A DNA stretch of 64,000 bases from Robinsoniella sp. Its GTDB lineage: Bacteria; Bacillota; Clostridia; Lachnospirales; Lachnospiraceae. Of the stretch, positions 26,724-34,501 are shown piece after piece (within the stretch, counting starts at the first letter, position 1; every line of letters starts with the position of its first letter). Under the pieces are notes generated by a model. That model had not been told where the DNA came from. It ran no database searches and saw only the letters and a program-made list of their open reading frames with translations. The position numbers were made by a program, and so were the translations under genes. The stretch covers positions 36,324 through 100,323 of the forward strand of contig JALEVQ010000021.1 of the NCBI GenBank assembly GCA_022788205.1, read 5' to 3'.

Positions 26724-28007
26724 TCAGCCGCGTGTCAATCTGTCGAGATCCTCATAGAAGGTAGGATAGCTGATGTTGACACATTCTGCATTGCGGATGG
26801 TTGTCACTCCGTCCGCGGCAAGTGCTGCGATGGCGAAGGACATGGCGATGCGATGGTCGTGATAGCTGTCGAGCACAGCACCGTGCAGAGGCTGACCTCC
26901 CTCGATGATCATACCATCGTCTGTGGCAGTGATATCTGCACCCATGGCTTTCAGATTATTGACCACAATATCGATGCGGTTGGACTCTTTGACTTTGAGT
27001 TCTTGGGCATCACGGATGACGGTGGTTCCTTCGGCAAAACATGCCAGGACAGCAATCATTGGCAGCTCATCGATCAGAGTTGGGATCAGATCTCCGCCTA
27101 TCGTCGTTCCACGCAGAGCCTTTCCGCTTCGCACCAGAAGATCTGCGGTTGGCTCTCCTTTGTCGAAAGAAGCGTTTTGTAAGATGATGTCTGCACCCAT
27201 CGCTTTGCAGACACGAAGGATTCCATCGCGGGTCGGGTTGACGCCGACATTTTTGATCAGAATCTCAGAATCTGGGATCATGAGAGCGGCGGCGATGAAA
27301 TAAGTTGCGGAGGAAATATCACCTGGGACTTCGACTTTCTGTCCCGTCAAAACAGGGTTTGGCTGGATGGTGGCGGTGGTTCCTTCGGTCGTCACGGTGG
27401 CACCGAAATAATTCAGCATGATCTCGGAGTGGTTGCGTGAAAGGGCTGGCTCGATGACGCTGGTCTCGCTGTCTGCGTACAGACCTGCAAGCAAAATCGC
27501 AGATTTCACCTGCGCGGAGGCAACGGGAGAATGATATTGAATCCCATGCAGCGGTCTGCCGACGATGTGGAGCGGTGCACATCCGTTGCCTTTGAGGCTT
27601 GTGATGTCGGCACCCATCTGGGAGAGCGGGAGCATGATGCGTTTCATCGGGCGTGTCTGAATAGAAGCATCGCCGTTTAAGGTGGATTCGAATGGCTGTG
27701 CACACAGGATGCCGCAGATCAGGCGGGTGGTCGTGCCACTGTTTCCGGTGTCGAGAATCTGGGACGGCGCTTGGAGACCGTGAAGCCCGCGACCGTGAAT
27801 CAAAATACGCTCCGGTGTATTCTCGATCTCGATTCCGAGGCGGCGAAAGCAGTCGATCGTGGAAAGACAGTCTGCACCTTTTAAAAAATTTGTGACTTCG
27901 GTGGTGCCTTCAGACAAAGCGCCAAACATCACAGCGCGGTGTGAGATGGATTTGTCGCCGGGAACCCTAATTTCACCTTTTAATGTGGTTGCTCTTTTAA
28001 ATTCCAT
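26724..28007 (-). CDS. aroA: 3-phosphoshikimate 1-carboxyvinyltransferase (EPSP synthase)
   Basis: A 427-residue enzyme transferring enolpyruvyl from PEP to shikimate-3-phosphate, the sixth step to chorismate. Typical segments are the N-terminal VPGDKSISHRAVMFGALSEG, LDTGNSGTTTRL (LxxGNxGTxxR), SSQVKSA-like ASAQVKSAILLAGLYA, DISSATYFIAAA, and the C-terminal DSYHDHRIAMSFAI. It is the second gene of a leftward operon, 24 bases after tyrA, and supplies chorismate for both TyrA's pathway and trpE. Confidence 0.97.
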   Translation of the reverse strand: MEFKRATTLKGEIRVPGDKSISHRAVMFGALSEGTTEVTNFLKGADCLSTIDCFRRLGIEIENTPERILIHGRGLHGLQAPSQILDTGNSGTTTRLICGILCAQPFESTLNGDASIQTRPMKRIMLPLSQMGADITSLKGNGCAPLHIVGRPLHGIQYHSPVASAQVKSAILLAGLYADSETSVIEPALSRNHSEIMLNYFGATVTTEGTTATIQPNPVLTGQKVEVPGDISSATYFIAAALMIPDSEILIKNVGVNPTRDGILRVCKAMGADIILQNASFDKGEPTADLLVRSGKALRGTTIGGDLIPTLIDELPMIAVLACFAEGTTVIRDAQELKVKESNRIDIVVNNLKAMGADITATDDGMIIEGGQPLHGAVLDSYHDHRIAMSFAIAALAADGVTTIRNAECVNISYPTFYEDLDRLTRG

Positions 28008-28031
28008 AGGAAGAAATCTCCTTTTCTTTTC

Positions 28032-29129
28032 TTATCGTTCGTAGATCGTATAGCGGTAGCGGCGCAGCAGTTCGACGGCTTGTTTCAAGGCAGGTTGCTC
28101 ATAAAATTCAACATGCAGTACCGCATCTTCAAATTCACGATTGTGTACAATGCCGATATTTTTGATGCTGATGCCGTTGGTGGCGAGGATGGTGGCGAGT
28201 GATGCGATTCCGCCTGCCTCATCGACCATATCGCAGTAGAGAGAGTAGCTTTTTGGAAGAGGACCGCGCGAGGTATCGGAGATGGAGTCGCGGTACTCTC
28301 TTGCATCGGCAAAAAGTTTGTGGATTGCCGCAGTGTCATGGTCAGCAAGTGCTTCTCTCGTGGCAAGAAGGCTCTCGATATACTCGTCGAGAATGTGGAC
28401 GATGTTTGCTTCGTTAGTCGAGCAGATCTGCTCCCACATTTCCGGGGAGGAGGAGGCGATGCGCGTGATATCTTTAAAACCACCTGCAGCGATCCGCTTC
28501 ATGACGCCATCAGAAAAGTCACAGTCTTTTACGAGATTGACGAGAGAAGCAGCGATGACATGCGGCAGATGGCTGATTGCAGCAGTTGCAAAATCATGCT
28601 TCTGGCACGTCAAAATCAACGGAAGTGCTTTGAGAGAGAGAACAAGATCGTAATAGCGTTTTAACTTATCCTGCGATACCTGCTCTGTTGGAGTCAGCAC
28701 ATAGTATGCATTTTCTAACAAAATTCGCTTACTGTTTGCGATTCCCGTCTTTTCTGATCCGGCCATAGGGTGACCGCCGATAAAATTTTTCTCCATGCCA
28801 AGCTCAGATACTTTTTGATGAATATCCGTTTTTGTGCTTCCGACATCCGTCAAAATACAGCTTTCTTTTAAGAGTGGCTTTAGAAGCTTCAGATAAGAAG
28901 CATTGGATTCGACCGGAGCACACAGAAAAATAAAATCACATTTCGAAAAACGCTCATCGACTTCCTCACATGCTTCATCGATGATGTGATTTTCCAGCGC
29001 ATAATCCATGGTCTGTCTGCTCCTTGTATGCGCGATCAGATAAGCGGAAGGGGTGGCGTAGCGGATTGCCTTTGCGATCGAGCCGCCAATCAATCCAAGA
29101 CCGATAAAACCAATCATAAAATCACTCAT
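28032..29129 (-). CDS. tyrA: Prephenate dehydrogenase with C-terminal ACT domain
   Basis: TyrA (365 residues) oxidises prephenate to 4-hydroxyphenylpyruvate with NAD(P). The Rossmann motif IGLGLIGGSIAKAIR is at about 7-21. LTDVGSTKTDI and FIGGHPMAGSEKTG are the conserved active-site segments. An ACT domain occupies about 290-365 (GGIASLATILATNGISIKNI) and predicts feedback control by an aromatic amino acid. ATG 29129 follows AAAGGA; the TTG one codon earlier is less likely. Transcription appears to start about 260 bases upstream, leaving a long structured leader. Confidence 0.95.
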   Translation of the reverse strand: MSDFMIGFIGLGLIGGSIAKAIRYATPSAYLIAHTRSRQTMDYALENHIIDEACEEVDERFSKCDFIFLCAPVESNASYLKLLKPLLKESCILTDVGSTKTDIHQKVSELGMEKNFIGGHPMAGSEKTGIANSKRILLENAYYVLTPTEQVSQDKLKRYYDLVLSLKALPLILTCQKHDFATAAISHLPHVIAASLVNLVKDCDFSDGVMKRIAAGGFKDITRIASSSPEMWEQICSTNEANIVHILDEYIESLLATREALADHDTAAIHKLFADAREYRDSISDTSRGPLPKSYSLYCDMVDEAGGIASLATILATNGISIKNIGIVHNREFEDAVLHVEFYEQPALKQAVELLRRYRYTIYER

Positions 29130-29248
29130 CAAAATTCCTTTCTGCCAGTTTAATACATGGAACTAGCTCCAGATTTCGAGATTCCATAGATGGAGTTCTC
29201 TTTATTGGGATCATCATAGTTTTCTACCTCAGTAACGTTTTATTTTTT

Positions 29249-29359
29249 GTGGCGATTCCGGATCATTTCCTCTCATACCCGGGAAATTTCTGACCGGAAA
29301 GTCTGAATCTGCGCTTATGAGTGCAGAGTTTCAAAGGAGAAGAAAGTTGTGTTCGCCAC
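29249..29359 (-). ncRNA. Candidate structured leader RNA (three-way junction with kissing loops) upstream of tyrA-aroA
   Basis: Complementary arms at 29249-29255 and 29353-29359 (GTGGCGA/TCGCCAC) close a junction. Inside are one long hairpin (29256-29261 with 29294-29299, then 29265-29270 with 29282-29287) and a shorter one (29308-29312 with 29323-29327, extendable by two pairs). The two terminal loops hold complementary bases, TCATA at 29273-29277 and TATGA at 29316-29320. A strong minus-strand promoter lies 39 bases before the first arm, and tyrA begins 120 bases after the last. I do not recognise any known riboswitch. The arrangement was found by eye and needs covariation support. Confidence 0.5.
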
Positions 29360-29397
29360 GGTTTCTGTCAGGTTTAAAGGTTTTCCTAAGCTTCTCT

Positions 29398-29426
29398 ATT
29401 CTACTATGATTCAAAAGGAATGTCAA
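29398..29426 (-). promoter_or_regulatory. Promoter of the tyrA-aroA operon
   Basis: On the minus strand TTGACA (complement of 29421-29426) and TAGAAT (complement of 29398-29403) are separated by 17 bases. The leader to tyrA would be about 260 bases. Confidence 0.75.
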
Positions 29427-29661
29427 TTCTATGACACTTTAAAGTGCAAAAATATACAGGAAGATTTTTGGGATTTATTTTATCAGCCGACGTCGGGAGA
29501 GGAGAGAAGAAATCGATACTTCAAAACGTGGCAAGAATCAAATTTGACAAAATATGGAATAAAAGTCGGTGAAAGGGTCAAGTTTTGTCGTGATTTTTGA
29601 GGGAAAATCGGCTTCCGCCAAAAAAAATCGAAAAAATAATTGTTAAAATTAGATAAATAGC
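29427..29661. other. Intergenic stretch between the divergent tyrA and EF-G promoters
   Basis: An 83-codon frame at 29349-29600 on the plus strand crosses the tyrA promoter, has no ribosome site and no recognisable family, so I do not call it. Nothing else is evident in this A/T-rich stretch. Confidence 0.5.
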
Positions 29662-29690
29662 TTGAAATATTATGACAATTTTAGTAAAAT
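29662..29690 (+). promoter_or_regulatory. Promoter of the EF-G-like gene
   Basis: TTGAAA at 29662-29667 and TAAAAT at 29685-29690, separated by 17 bases, about 65 bases before the ATG. Confidence 0.65.
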
Positions 29691-29756
29691 ATATCTATAG
29701 CCGAAATAGGAGTGCAGAACGGCACTCAACACTAACTAGTATTGGAGGATATAAGT

Positions 29757-31844
29757 ATGAATGTTTACACAACTAGCAGGATTCGTAACGTGGTAATTCT
29801 TGGACATGGTGGTTCTGGAAAGACAAGTCTGGTGGAAGCAATGGCTTACCTGTCAGGTATCACAAGCAGAATGGGAAACGTAGCTGAAGGAAACACGATC
29901 AGCGATTATGATAAAGAGGAAATCAAGAGAAAATTTTCAATCAGCACAACAATGGTTCCGATTCAGTGGAAAAATGTTAAGATCAATGTGTTAGACACAC
30001 CGGGCTACTTCGATTTCATCGGAGAGGCAGAGGAAGCCGCAGCCGCAGCGGACGCAGCTGTTATCGTGATTTCCGGCAAGAGTGGCGTGGAAGTGGGAAC
30101 ACAGAAAGCATGGGAGCTGTGTGAAAAATATAAACTTCCAAGAATGTTCTTTGTGAGCAACATGGATATCGATAACGCAAGTTTCCGTGAGATCGTTGAG
30201 AAACTGACAGAGCTGTACGGAAAGAAAATCGCTCCGATCCATCTGCCGATCCGTGAGAATGGAAAATTTGTCGGATATGTCAATATCGTAAAACAGGCAG
30301 GAAGAAGATGGGTTGGAAAAGACGAGAAAGAAGAATGCCCAGTTCCGGATTATTCTGTAGAATATCTTGAGAAATATCGTGAGAATCTGTTGGAAGCAGT
30401 CGCAGAGACGAGTGAAGAGTTTATGGATCGCTACTTCGGCGGTGAGGAGTTCTCTACAGCGGAGATCAGTGCAGCACTCCACACACAGATCATCGATGGA
30501 AGCATTGTGCCGGTGTCCTTAGGTTCCAGCACAGAGCTGAAAGGTATCGCAAACCTGTTAAATGATATTGTCGGATATCTGCCAGACCCGTCAAAGAGAA
30601 AATTTGCAGGAATCAATTTAAAGACAAAAGAAGTTTTCGAGGCAGACTATGATTTCGCAAAGACAAAATCTGCATATATCTTTAAGACAATCGTAGACCC
30701 ATTCATTGGAAAATATTCTATGATCAAGGTTTGCTCCGGATCGATCAAGAGTGATGATACGTTGTACAACGCAGACACGGACAGCGAGGAAAAGATCAGC
30801 AAACTGTATGTATTTGAGGGAAGCAAACCAGTGGAAGTCAAAGAGCTGATGGCAGGAGATATCGGAGCAATCGGAAAACTGTCTGCATTCACAGGAAACA
30901 CACTGTCCACAAAGGCAGCACCGATTCAGTACGGCAAACTGGATCTCCCTGTTCCTTATACATACAAGAGATATAAGGCAAAAGTAAAAGGAGAGGACGA
31001 TAAGGTTTCTCAGGCACTTGCCAAGATGATGCAGGAAGATCTGACGATGAAATCCGTAAATGATGCAGAGAATCGCCAGACATTGCTGTACGGCATGGGC
31101 GATCAGCATATTGACATCATTGCAAGCAAGCTGATTACAAAATACAAAGTAGATATCGAGCTGAGCAAACCAAAGGTAGCTTTCCGTGAGACCATCCGCA
31201 AGAGCTCAGATGTAGAGTCAAAATACAAAAAACAGTCTGGTGGACATGGACAGTACGGTCATGTAAAAATGCGTTTCGCACCGCTTGGAGATCTGGAAAA
31301 AGCATATGAATTCGATCAGGTTGTTGTCGGCGGAGCAGTTCCAAAGAACTACTTCCCAGCTGTAGAAAAAGGTATCCAGGAATCTGTACAGAAAGGACCT
31401 CTGGCTGCTTATCCTGTAGTGGGCGTAAAAGCGACACTGTACGATGGATCTTATCACCCGGTAGATTCTTCCGAGATGGCATTCAAGACAGCAGCAATTC
31501 AGGCATTCAAGAAAGGCTTTATGGAGGCTTCTCCTGTTCTGCTTGAGCCAATTGCATCTCTGAAAGTAACCGTTCCGGATAAATTTACAGGAGATGTCAT
31601 GGGAGATCTGAATAAGAGAAGAGGACGTGTGCTCGGTATGAATCCAGATCACAAAGGCAAACAGATCATTGAGGCAGATGTTCCGATGATGGAACTGTAC
31701 GGATACTGCACAACACTGCGCTCCATGACAGGAGGAAGCGGGGACTTCGCTTATGAATTTGCACGCTATGAGCAGGCTCCATCTGATATCCAGGAGAAGG
31801 AAGTTCAGGAAAGAGCAAGTAAAGTGGCTGCAAGTGCAGAATAA
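29757..31844 (+). CDS. Elongation factor G-like GTPase (EF-G2 type)
   Basis: A 695-residue translational GTPase with all five EF-G domains. The P-loop is GHGGSGKT (16-23) and switch II LDTPGYFDF (about 79-87). Unusually, the G4 guanine-specificity motif NKxD reads SNMD at 134-137. Domains III-V follow (VAFRETIRKSS, GHGQYGHVKMRFAP, PVDSSEMAFKTAA, MGDLNKRRGRVLGM). It is the paralogous EF-G class common in Clostridia, often labelled FusA2 and of uncertain role, rather than the main EF-G of the str operon. ATG 29757 follows GGAGG. It is monocistronic. Confidence 0.9.
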   Translation: MNVYTTSRIRNVVILGHGGSGKTSLVEAMAYLSGITSRMGNVAEGNTISDYDKEEIKRKFSISTTMVPIQWKNVKINVLDTPGYFDFIGEAEEAAAAADAAVIVISGKSGVEVGTQKAWELCEKYKLPRMFFVSNMDIDNASFREIVEKLTELYGKKIAPIHLPIRENGKFVGYVNIVKQAGRRWVGKDEKEECPVPDYSVEYLEKYRENLLEAVAETSEEFMDRYFGGEEFSTAEISAALHTQIIDGSIVPVSLGSSTELKGIANLLNDIVGYLPDPSKRKFAGINLKTKEVFEADYDFAKTKSAYIFKTIVDPFIGKYSMIKVCSGSIKSDDTLYNADTDSEEKISKLYVFEGSKPVEVKELMAGDIGAIGKLSAFTGNTLSTKAAPIQYGKLDLPVPYTYKRYKAKVKGEDDKVSQALAKMMQEDLTMKSVNDAENRQTLLYGMGDQHIDIIASKLITKYKVDIELSKPKVAFRETIRKSSDVESKYKKQSGGHGQYGHVKMRFAPLGDLEKAYEFDQVVVGGAVPKNYFPAVEKGIQESVQKGPLAAYPVVGVKATLYDGSYHPVDSSEMAFKTAAIQAFKKGFMEASPVLLEPIASLKVTVPDKFTGDVMGDLNKRRGRVLGMNPDHKGKQIIEADVPMMELYGYCTTLRSMTGGSGDFAYEFARYEQAPSDIQEKEVQERASKVAASAE

Positions 31845-31851
31845 AATATAG

Positions 31852-31869
31852 TGACGCCATCAGGCGTCA
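31852..31869. repeat. Short perfect hairpin TGACGCC/GGCGTCA
   Basis: A 7-bp palindrome with loop ATCA, eight bases after the EF-G stop. The same arms recur with another loop at 41409-41426. Confidence 0.6.
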
Positions 31870-31897
31870 TGTCCGTTTGACGTAAGAGCATAATAGA

Positions 31898-31936
31898 AGA
31901 GGCTGCTGAGACGTGACAGACAGCAGCCTCTTTTTC
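31898..31936. terminator. Terminator between the EF-G-like gene and the SGNH gene
   Basis: AGAGGCTGCTG at 31899-31909 is complementary to CAGCAGCCTCT at 31921-31931, followed by a T-run. The genes on either side converge. Confidence 0.85.
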
Positions 31937-32590
31937 TTATAGTTTGAGATCCCATATTCTGCACAGCTCCTCCCAGAGAAAGCTTGCCAAAAGTTGATTC
32001 CCGGTTTTGGTAAGATGAATCCCGTCTGTACTCAGCAAAGAGAAGCGGGATAGGGAACAAGAGCCGACGAGCAGAGATTGGAGAGGAAGAAAGATACAGT
32101 GGAAGTCTTGGCTAATCTCTTGCATGATCAAGGAAAATTGTTCCCTGAGGTTCATCCAGGATTGAAATTCAGAAGGATAGGGGAACAAAAAAGGCTCCAG
32201 CACAAAAAGGATTCCTGAAAAATCTTTTCGGATTTCCTGCAAAAGAGAAAAGAGATTGTGCTGGAAGTGGATCAGATACGACTTTTGCTGTGCCAGAGAC
32301 AATCCGGTATTTTGGCAGACACAGACATCGTTGATGCCGATTTGAATGGCAACGAGATCCCAGGGACCATAGAGGGATTCACCGTGATTCCAGCTGCGCT
32401 TAAAGACATCGAGCAGCCGCTCAAGGGTGTGACCATCGTGTCCTTGATTAGAAAAAAAGAAGGGGATCTCAGCAGCATGTGAAAGTTCACAAAGAGCGCT
32501 TAGATAGCCTTCGCCGAGTGGATTCCTGGAAAAGAGATGGTTCGCATCGGTGATACTGTCACCGAAAAAAATACAGTTTTTTTTCTTCAT
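31937..32590 (-). CDS. SGNH/GDSL-type esterase or lipase
   Basis: A 217-residue cytoplasmic hydrolase. Block I is IFFGDSITDAN with the nucleophile Ser (about residue 11). Block III is IQIGINDV with the oxyanion Asn. The catalytic Asp-His pair lies in STDGIHLTKTGN near the C-terminus. Such enzymes deacetylate sugars or hydrolyse simple esters; the substrate is unknown. ATG 32590 follows GGAGG; a longer frame to 32716 crosses the promoter. It is transcribed away from the SCIFF locus. Confidence 0.9.
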   Translation of the reverse strand: MKKKNCIFFGDSITDANHLFSRNPLGEGYLSALCELSHAAEIPFFFSNQGHDGHTLERLLDVFKRSWNHGESLYGPWDLVAIQIGINDVCVCQNTGLSLAQQKSYLIHFQHNLFSLLQEIRKDFSGILFVLEPFLFPYPSEFQSWMNLREQFSLIMQEISQDFHCIFLPLQSLLVGSCSLSRFSLLSTDGIHLTKTGNQLLASFLWEELCRIWDLKL

Positions 32591-32687
32591 AAATACCTCC
32601 GTTGTTTTAGAAAAGACAGCAAAAAATTCCGTTGATGTTATAGAACAGCTGTCGGCTGAATTGTTCGCCTGCGATAACGTTACCTTT

Positions 32688-32716
32688 ATCTTATATAGAA
32701 TCGGACAAAGAATCAA
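32688..32716 (-). promoter_or_regulatory. Promoter of the SGNH hydrolase gene
   Basis: On the minus strand TTGATT (complement of 32711-32716) and TAAGAT (complement of 32688-32693), spaced 17 bases. A perfect TAACGTTA palindrome at about 32675-32682 follows just downstream, LacI-operator-like in having a central CG. Confidence 0.5.
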
Positions 32717-32750
32717 TCTATAACAAGTTTCGGACGAAAAGAAAAAATGC

Positions 32751-32779
32751 TTTCAAAATGGAAGGATGTATGCTATAAT
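32751..32779 (+). promoter_or_regulatory. Promoter of the SCIFF locus
   Basis: TTTCAA at 32751-32756 and a perfect TATAAT at 32774-32779 with a TG extension, spaced 17 bases; an AAGGAGG precedes the peptide's ATG. Confidence 0.7.
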
Positions 32780-32813
32780 AGCTTGAACGAAGAATTAAGG
32801 AGGCGTAAAAACG

Positions 32814-32957
32814 ATGAAACACATTAAAACCTTAAATGCGCAGACATTACAGAATACTCTGAAAAAAGGTGGATGTGGTGAGTGCCAGACTTCTTGCCAG
32901 TCCGCATGCAAGACATCCTGCACTGTAGGAAACCAGAGCTGCGAAAATAATAAATAA
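32814..32957 (+). CDS. scfA: SCIFF ranthipeptide precursor (six cysteines in forty-five)
   Basis: A 47-residue peptide. It opens MKHIKTLNAQTLQNTLKK, the conserved SCIFF leader, and continues with six cysteines at positions 21, 24, 28, 32, 36 and 43 in a Gly/Ser/Thr-rich core. SCIFF peptides are ribosomally made and receive Cys-sulfur to gamma-carbon thioether bridges (ranthipeptides) from a neighbouring radical SAM enzyme, which is present 166 bases downstream. AAGGAGG lies 11 bases before the ATG. The mature function is not established; a role in signalling or quorum sensing has been proposed for the family. Confidence 0.96.
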   Translation: MKHIKTLNAQTLQNTLKKGGCGECQTSCQSACKTSCTVGNQSCENNK

Positions 32958-32972
32958 GAGATGAAAAAGAAA

Positions 32973-33008
32973 AATAAGCAGCGGACAAGACAATGTCCGC
33001 TGCTTATT
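32973..33008 (+). promoter_or_regulatory. Perfect 15-bp hairpin between the SCIFF peptide and its maturase
   Basis: AATAAGCAGCGGACA at 32973-32987 is perfectly complementary to 32994-33008, with loop AGACAA. It starts 16 bases after the peptide stop. The right arm ends TTATT and no T-run follows. It could act as a leaky terminator or a stabiliser giving more precursor than maturase mRNA. Confidence 0.8.
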
Positions 33009-33123
33009 GTACGCATGATGAGAGAAGAGGCTGTTGCAAAAAGGCTCGGTAAAGAAAAGCCGGCAGACGATTTTGCGGCACCCTCCGTTTTATCGTTACA
33101 GAAAAACTGAAAGGGGATTTCAA

Positions 33124-34485
33124 GTGATCCATCAATATAAAAATAATGGCTACAATATCGTCATGGATGTCAACAGCGGTGCAATCCATGTGGTGGATGA
33201 TATTGTGTATGATATCCTCCCATATATGGAAAATGGGATGGAAAAGGAAGCCATTGCAGAAAAGTTAAGAGAAAAATATAGTAAGGAAGAAATTTTTGAG
33301 GCAGTTGCAGACTGCGAAGAGCTGAGAAAAGAAGGTACTCTGTTTACAGAAGATATCTACAGGGAAAGTATTATTGATTTCAAAAAGCGCAAGACGGTAG
33401 TCAAAGCACTCTGTCTTCACATTGCACATGACTGCAACCTCGCCTGTCGTTACTGTTTTGCGGAGGAAGGGGAATACCACGGACGCCGCGCACTGATGAG
33501 TTATGAGACAGGAAAACAGGCGCTGGATTTTCTGATTGCGAATTCCGGAAGCCGGAGAAATCTGGAGGTCGACTTCTTTGGAGGGGAGCCCCTGATGAAC
33601 TGGCAGGTGGTGAAAGATCTCGTAAAATACGGAAGAGAGCAGGAGAAGATCCACAATAAAAATTTCCGCTTTACTCTGACTACAAACGGTGTTTTGCTGA
33701 ACGACGAGATCATGGAGTTTGCCAACAAAGAGATGGCAAATGTGGTCTTAAGCATCGATGGCAGAAAAGAGGTTCATGATTATATGCGTCCATTCCGAAA
33801 GGGACAGGGAAGCTATGATCTGATTGTGCCGAAGTTCCAGAAATTTGCTGAGAGCAGAAATCAGGAAAAATATTATGTGAGGGGAACTTTCACACACAAC
33901 AATCTTGATTTTTCAAAGGATGTCCTGCATCTTGCCGATCTCGGATTCAAACAGATTTCTGTGGAGCCGGTGGTGTCGCTTCCGGATGAGCCTTATGCCA
34001 TCAGGGAGGAGGATATCCCGATCATCTGTGAAGAGTATGACAAGCTTGCCGCTGAGATGGTGAGACGTCACAGAGAGGGGAATGAGTTTAATTTCTTCCA
34101 TTTTATGATCGATCTGACAGGGGGACCATGTGTCTATAAACGCCTTTCCGGATGCGGATCAGGGACAGAATATCTCGCCGTGACGCCGTGGGGAGATCTG
34201 TACCCATGCCATCAGTTTGTGGGTGAAGAAGGATTTTTGCTTGGCAATGTATTTGAGGGAATCAAAAATACAGAGCTGGTTGATGAGTTTAAATGCTGCA
34301 ATGTCTACGCGAAAGAAAAATGCAGAAATTGCTTTGCAAGATTTTACTGCAGCGGCGGCTGTGCGGCAAACTCTTATAAATTTCATGGTTCTATCAATGA
34401 CGCATACGACATCGGATGTGAGCTGCAGAAAAAACGAGTCGAATGTGCCATCATGATAAAAGCTGCGTTAGCAGAGGAACAATAA
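33124..34485 (+). CDS. scfB: SCIFF peptide radical SAM maturase
   Basis: A 453-residue radical SAM/SPASM enzyme that installs thioether links in the SCIFF peptide. An N-terminal peptide-recognition (RRE-like) region (about 1-90) begins IHQYKNNGYNIVMDVNSGAI, typical of this subfamily. The radical SAM cluster motif CNLACRYC gives C104, C108 and C111. The C-terminal SPASM region has CGSGTEYLAVTPWGDLYPCH and CRNCFARFYCSGGCAAN, ligating auxiliary [4Fe-4S] clusters. I start at GTG 33124, seven bases after AAAGGGG. The frame stays open upstream to 33034, but without family sequence. Confidence 0.94.
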   Translation: MIHQYKNNGYNIVMDVNSGAIHVVDDIVYDILPYMENGMEKEAIAEKLREKYSKEEIFEAVADCEELRKEGTLFTEDIYRESIIDFKKRKTVVKALCLHIAHDCNLACRYCFAEEGEYHGRRALMSYETGKQALDFLIANSGSRRNLEVDFFGGEPLMNWQVVKDLVKYGREQEKIHNKNFRFTLTTNGVLLNDEIMEFANKEMANVVLSIDGRKEVHDYMRPFRKGQGSYDLIVPKFQKFAESRNQEKYYVRGTFTHNNLDFSKDVLHLADLGFKQISVEPVVSLPDEPYAIREEDIPIICEEYDKLAAEMVRRHREGNEFNFFHFMIDLTGGPCVYKRLSGCGSGTEYLAVTPWGDLYPCHQFVGEEGFLLGNVFEGIKNTELVDEFKCCNVYAKEKCRNCFARFYCSGGCAANSYKFHGSINDAYDIGCELQKKRVECAIMIKAALAEEQ

Positions 34486-34501
34486 ATAAAGGAGAAAGAT
34501 T

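Noticed and set aside
26580..27182. 200-codon plus-strand frame
   Set aside because: It lies antisense to aroA, which is clearly coding, and its sequence has no protein-family features.
29349..29600. 83-codon plus-strand frame
   Set aside because: It overlaps the tyrA promoter and the structured leader, has no ribosome site and no family.
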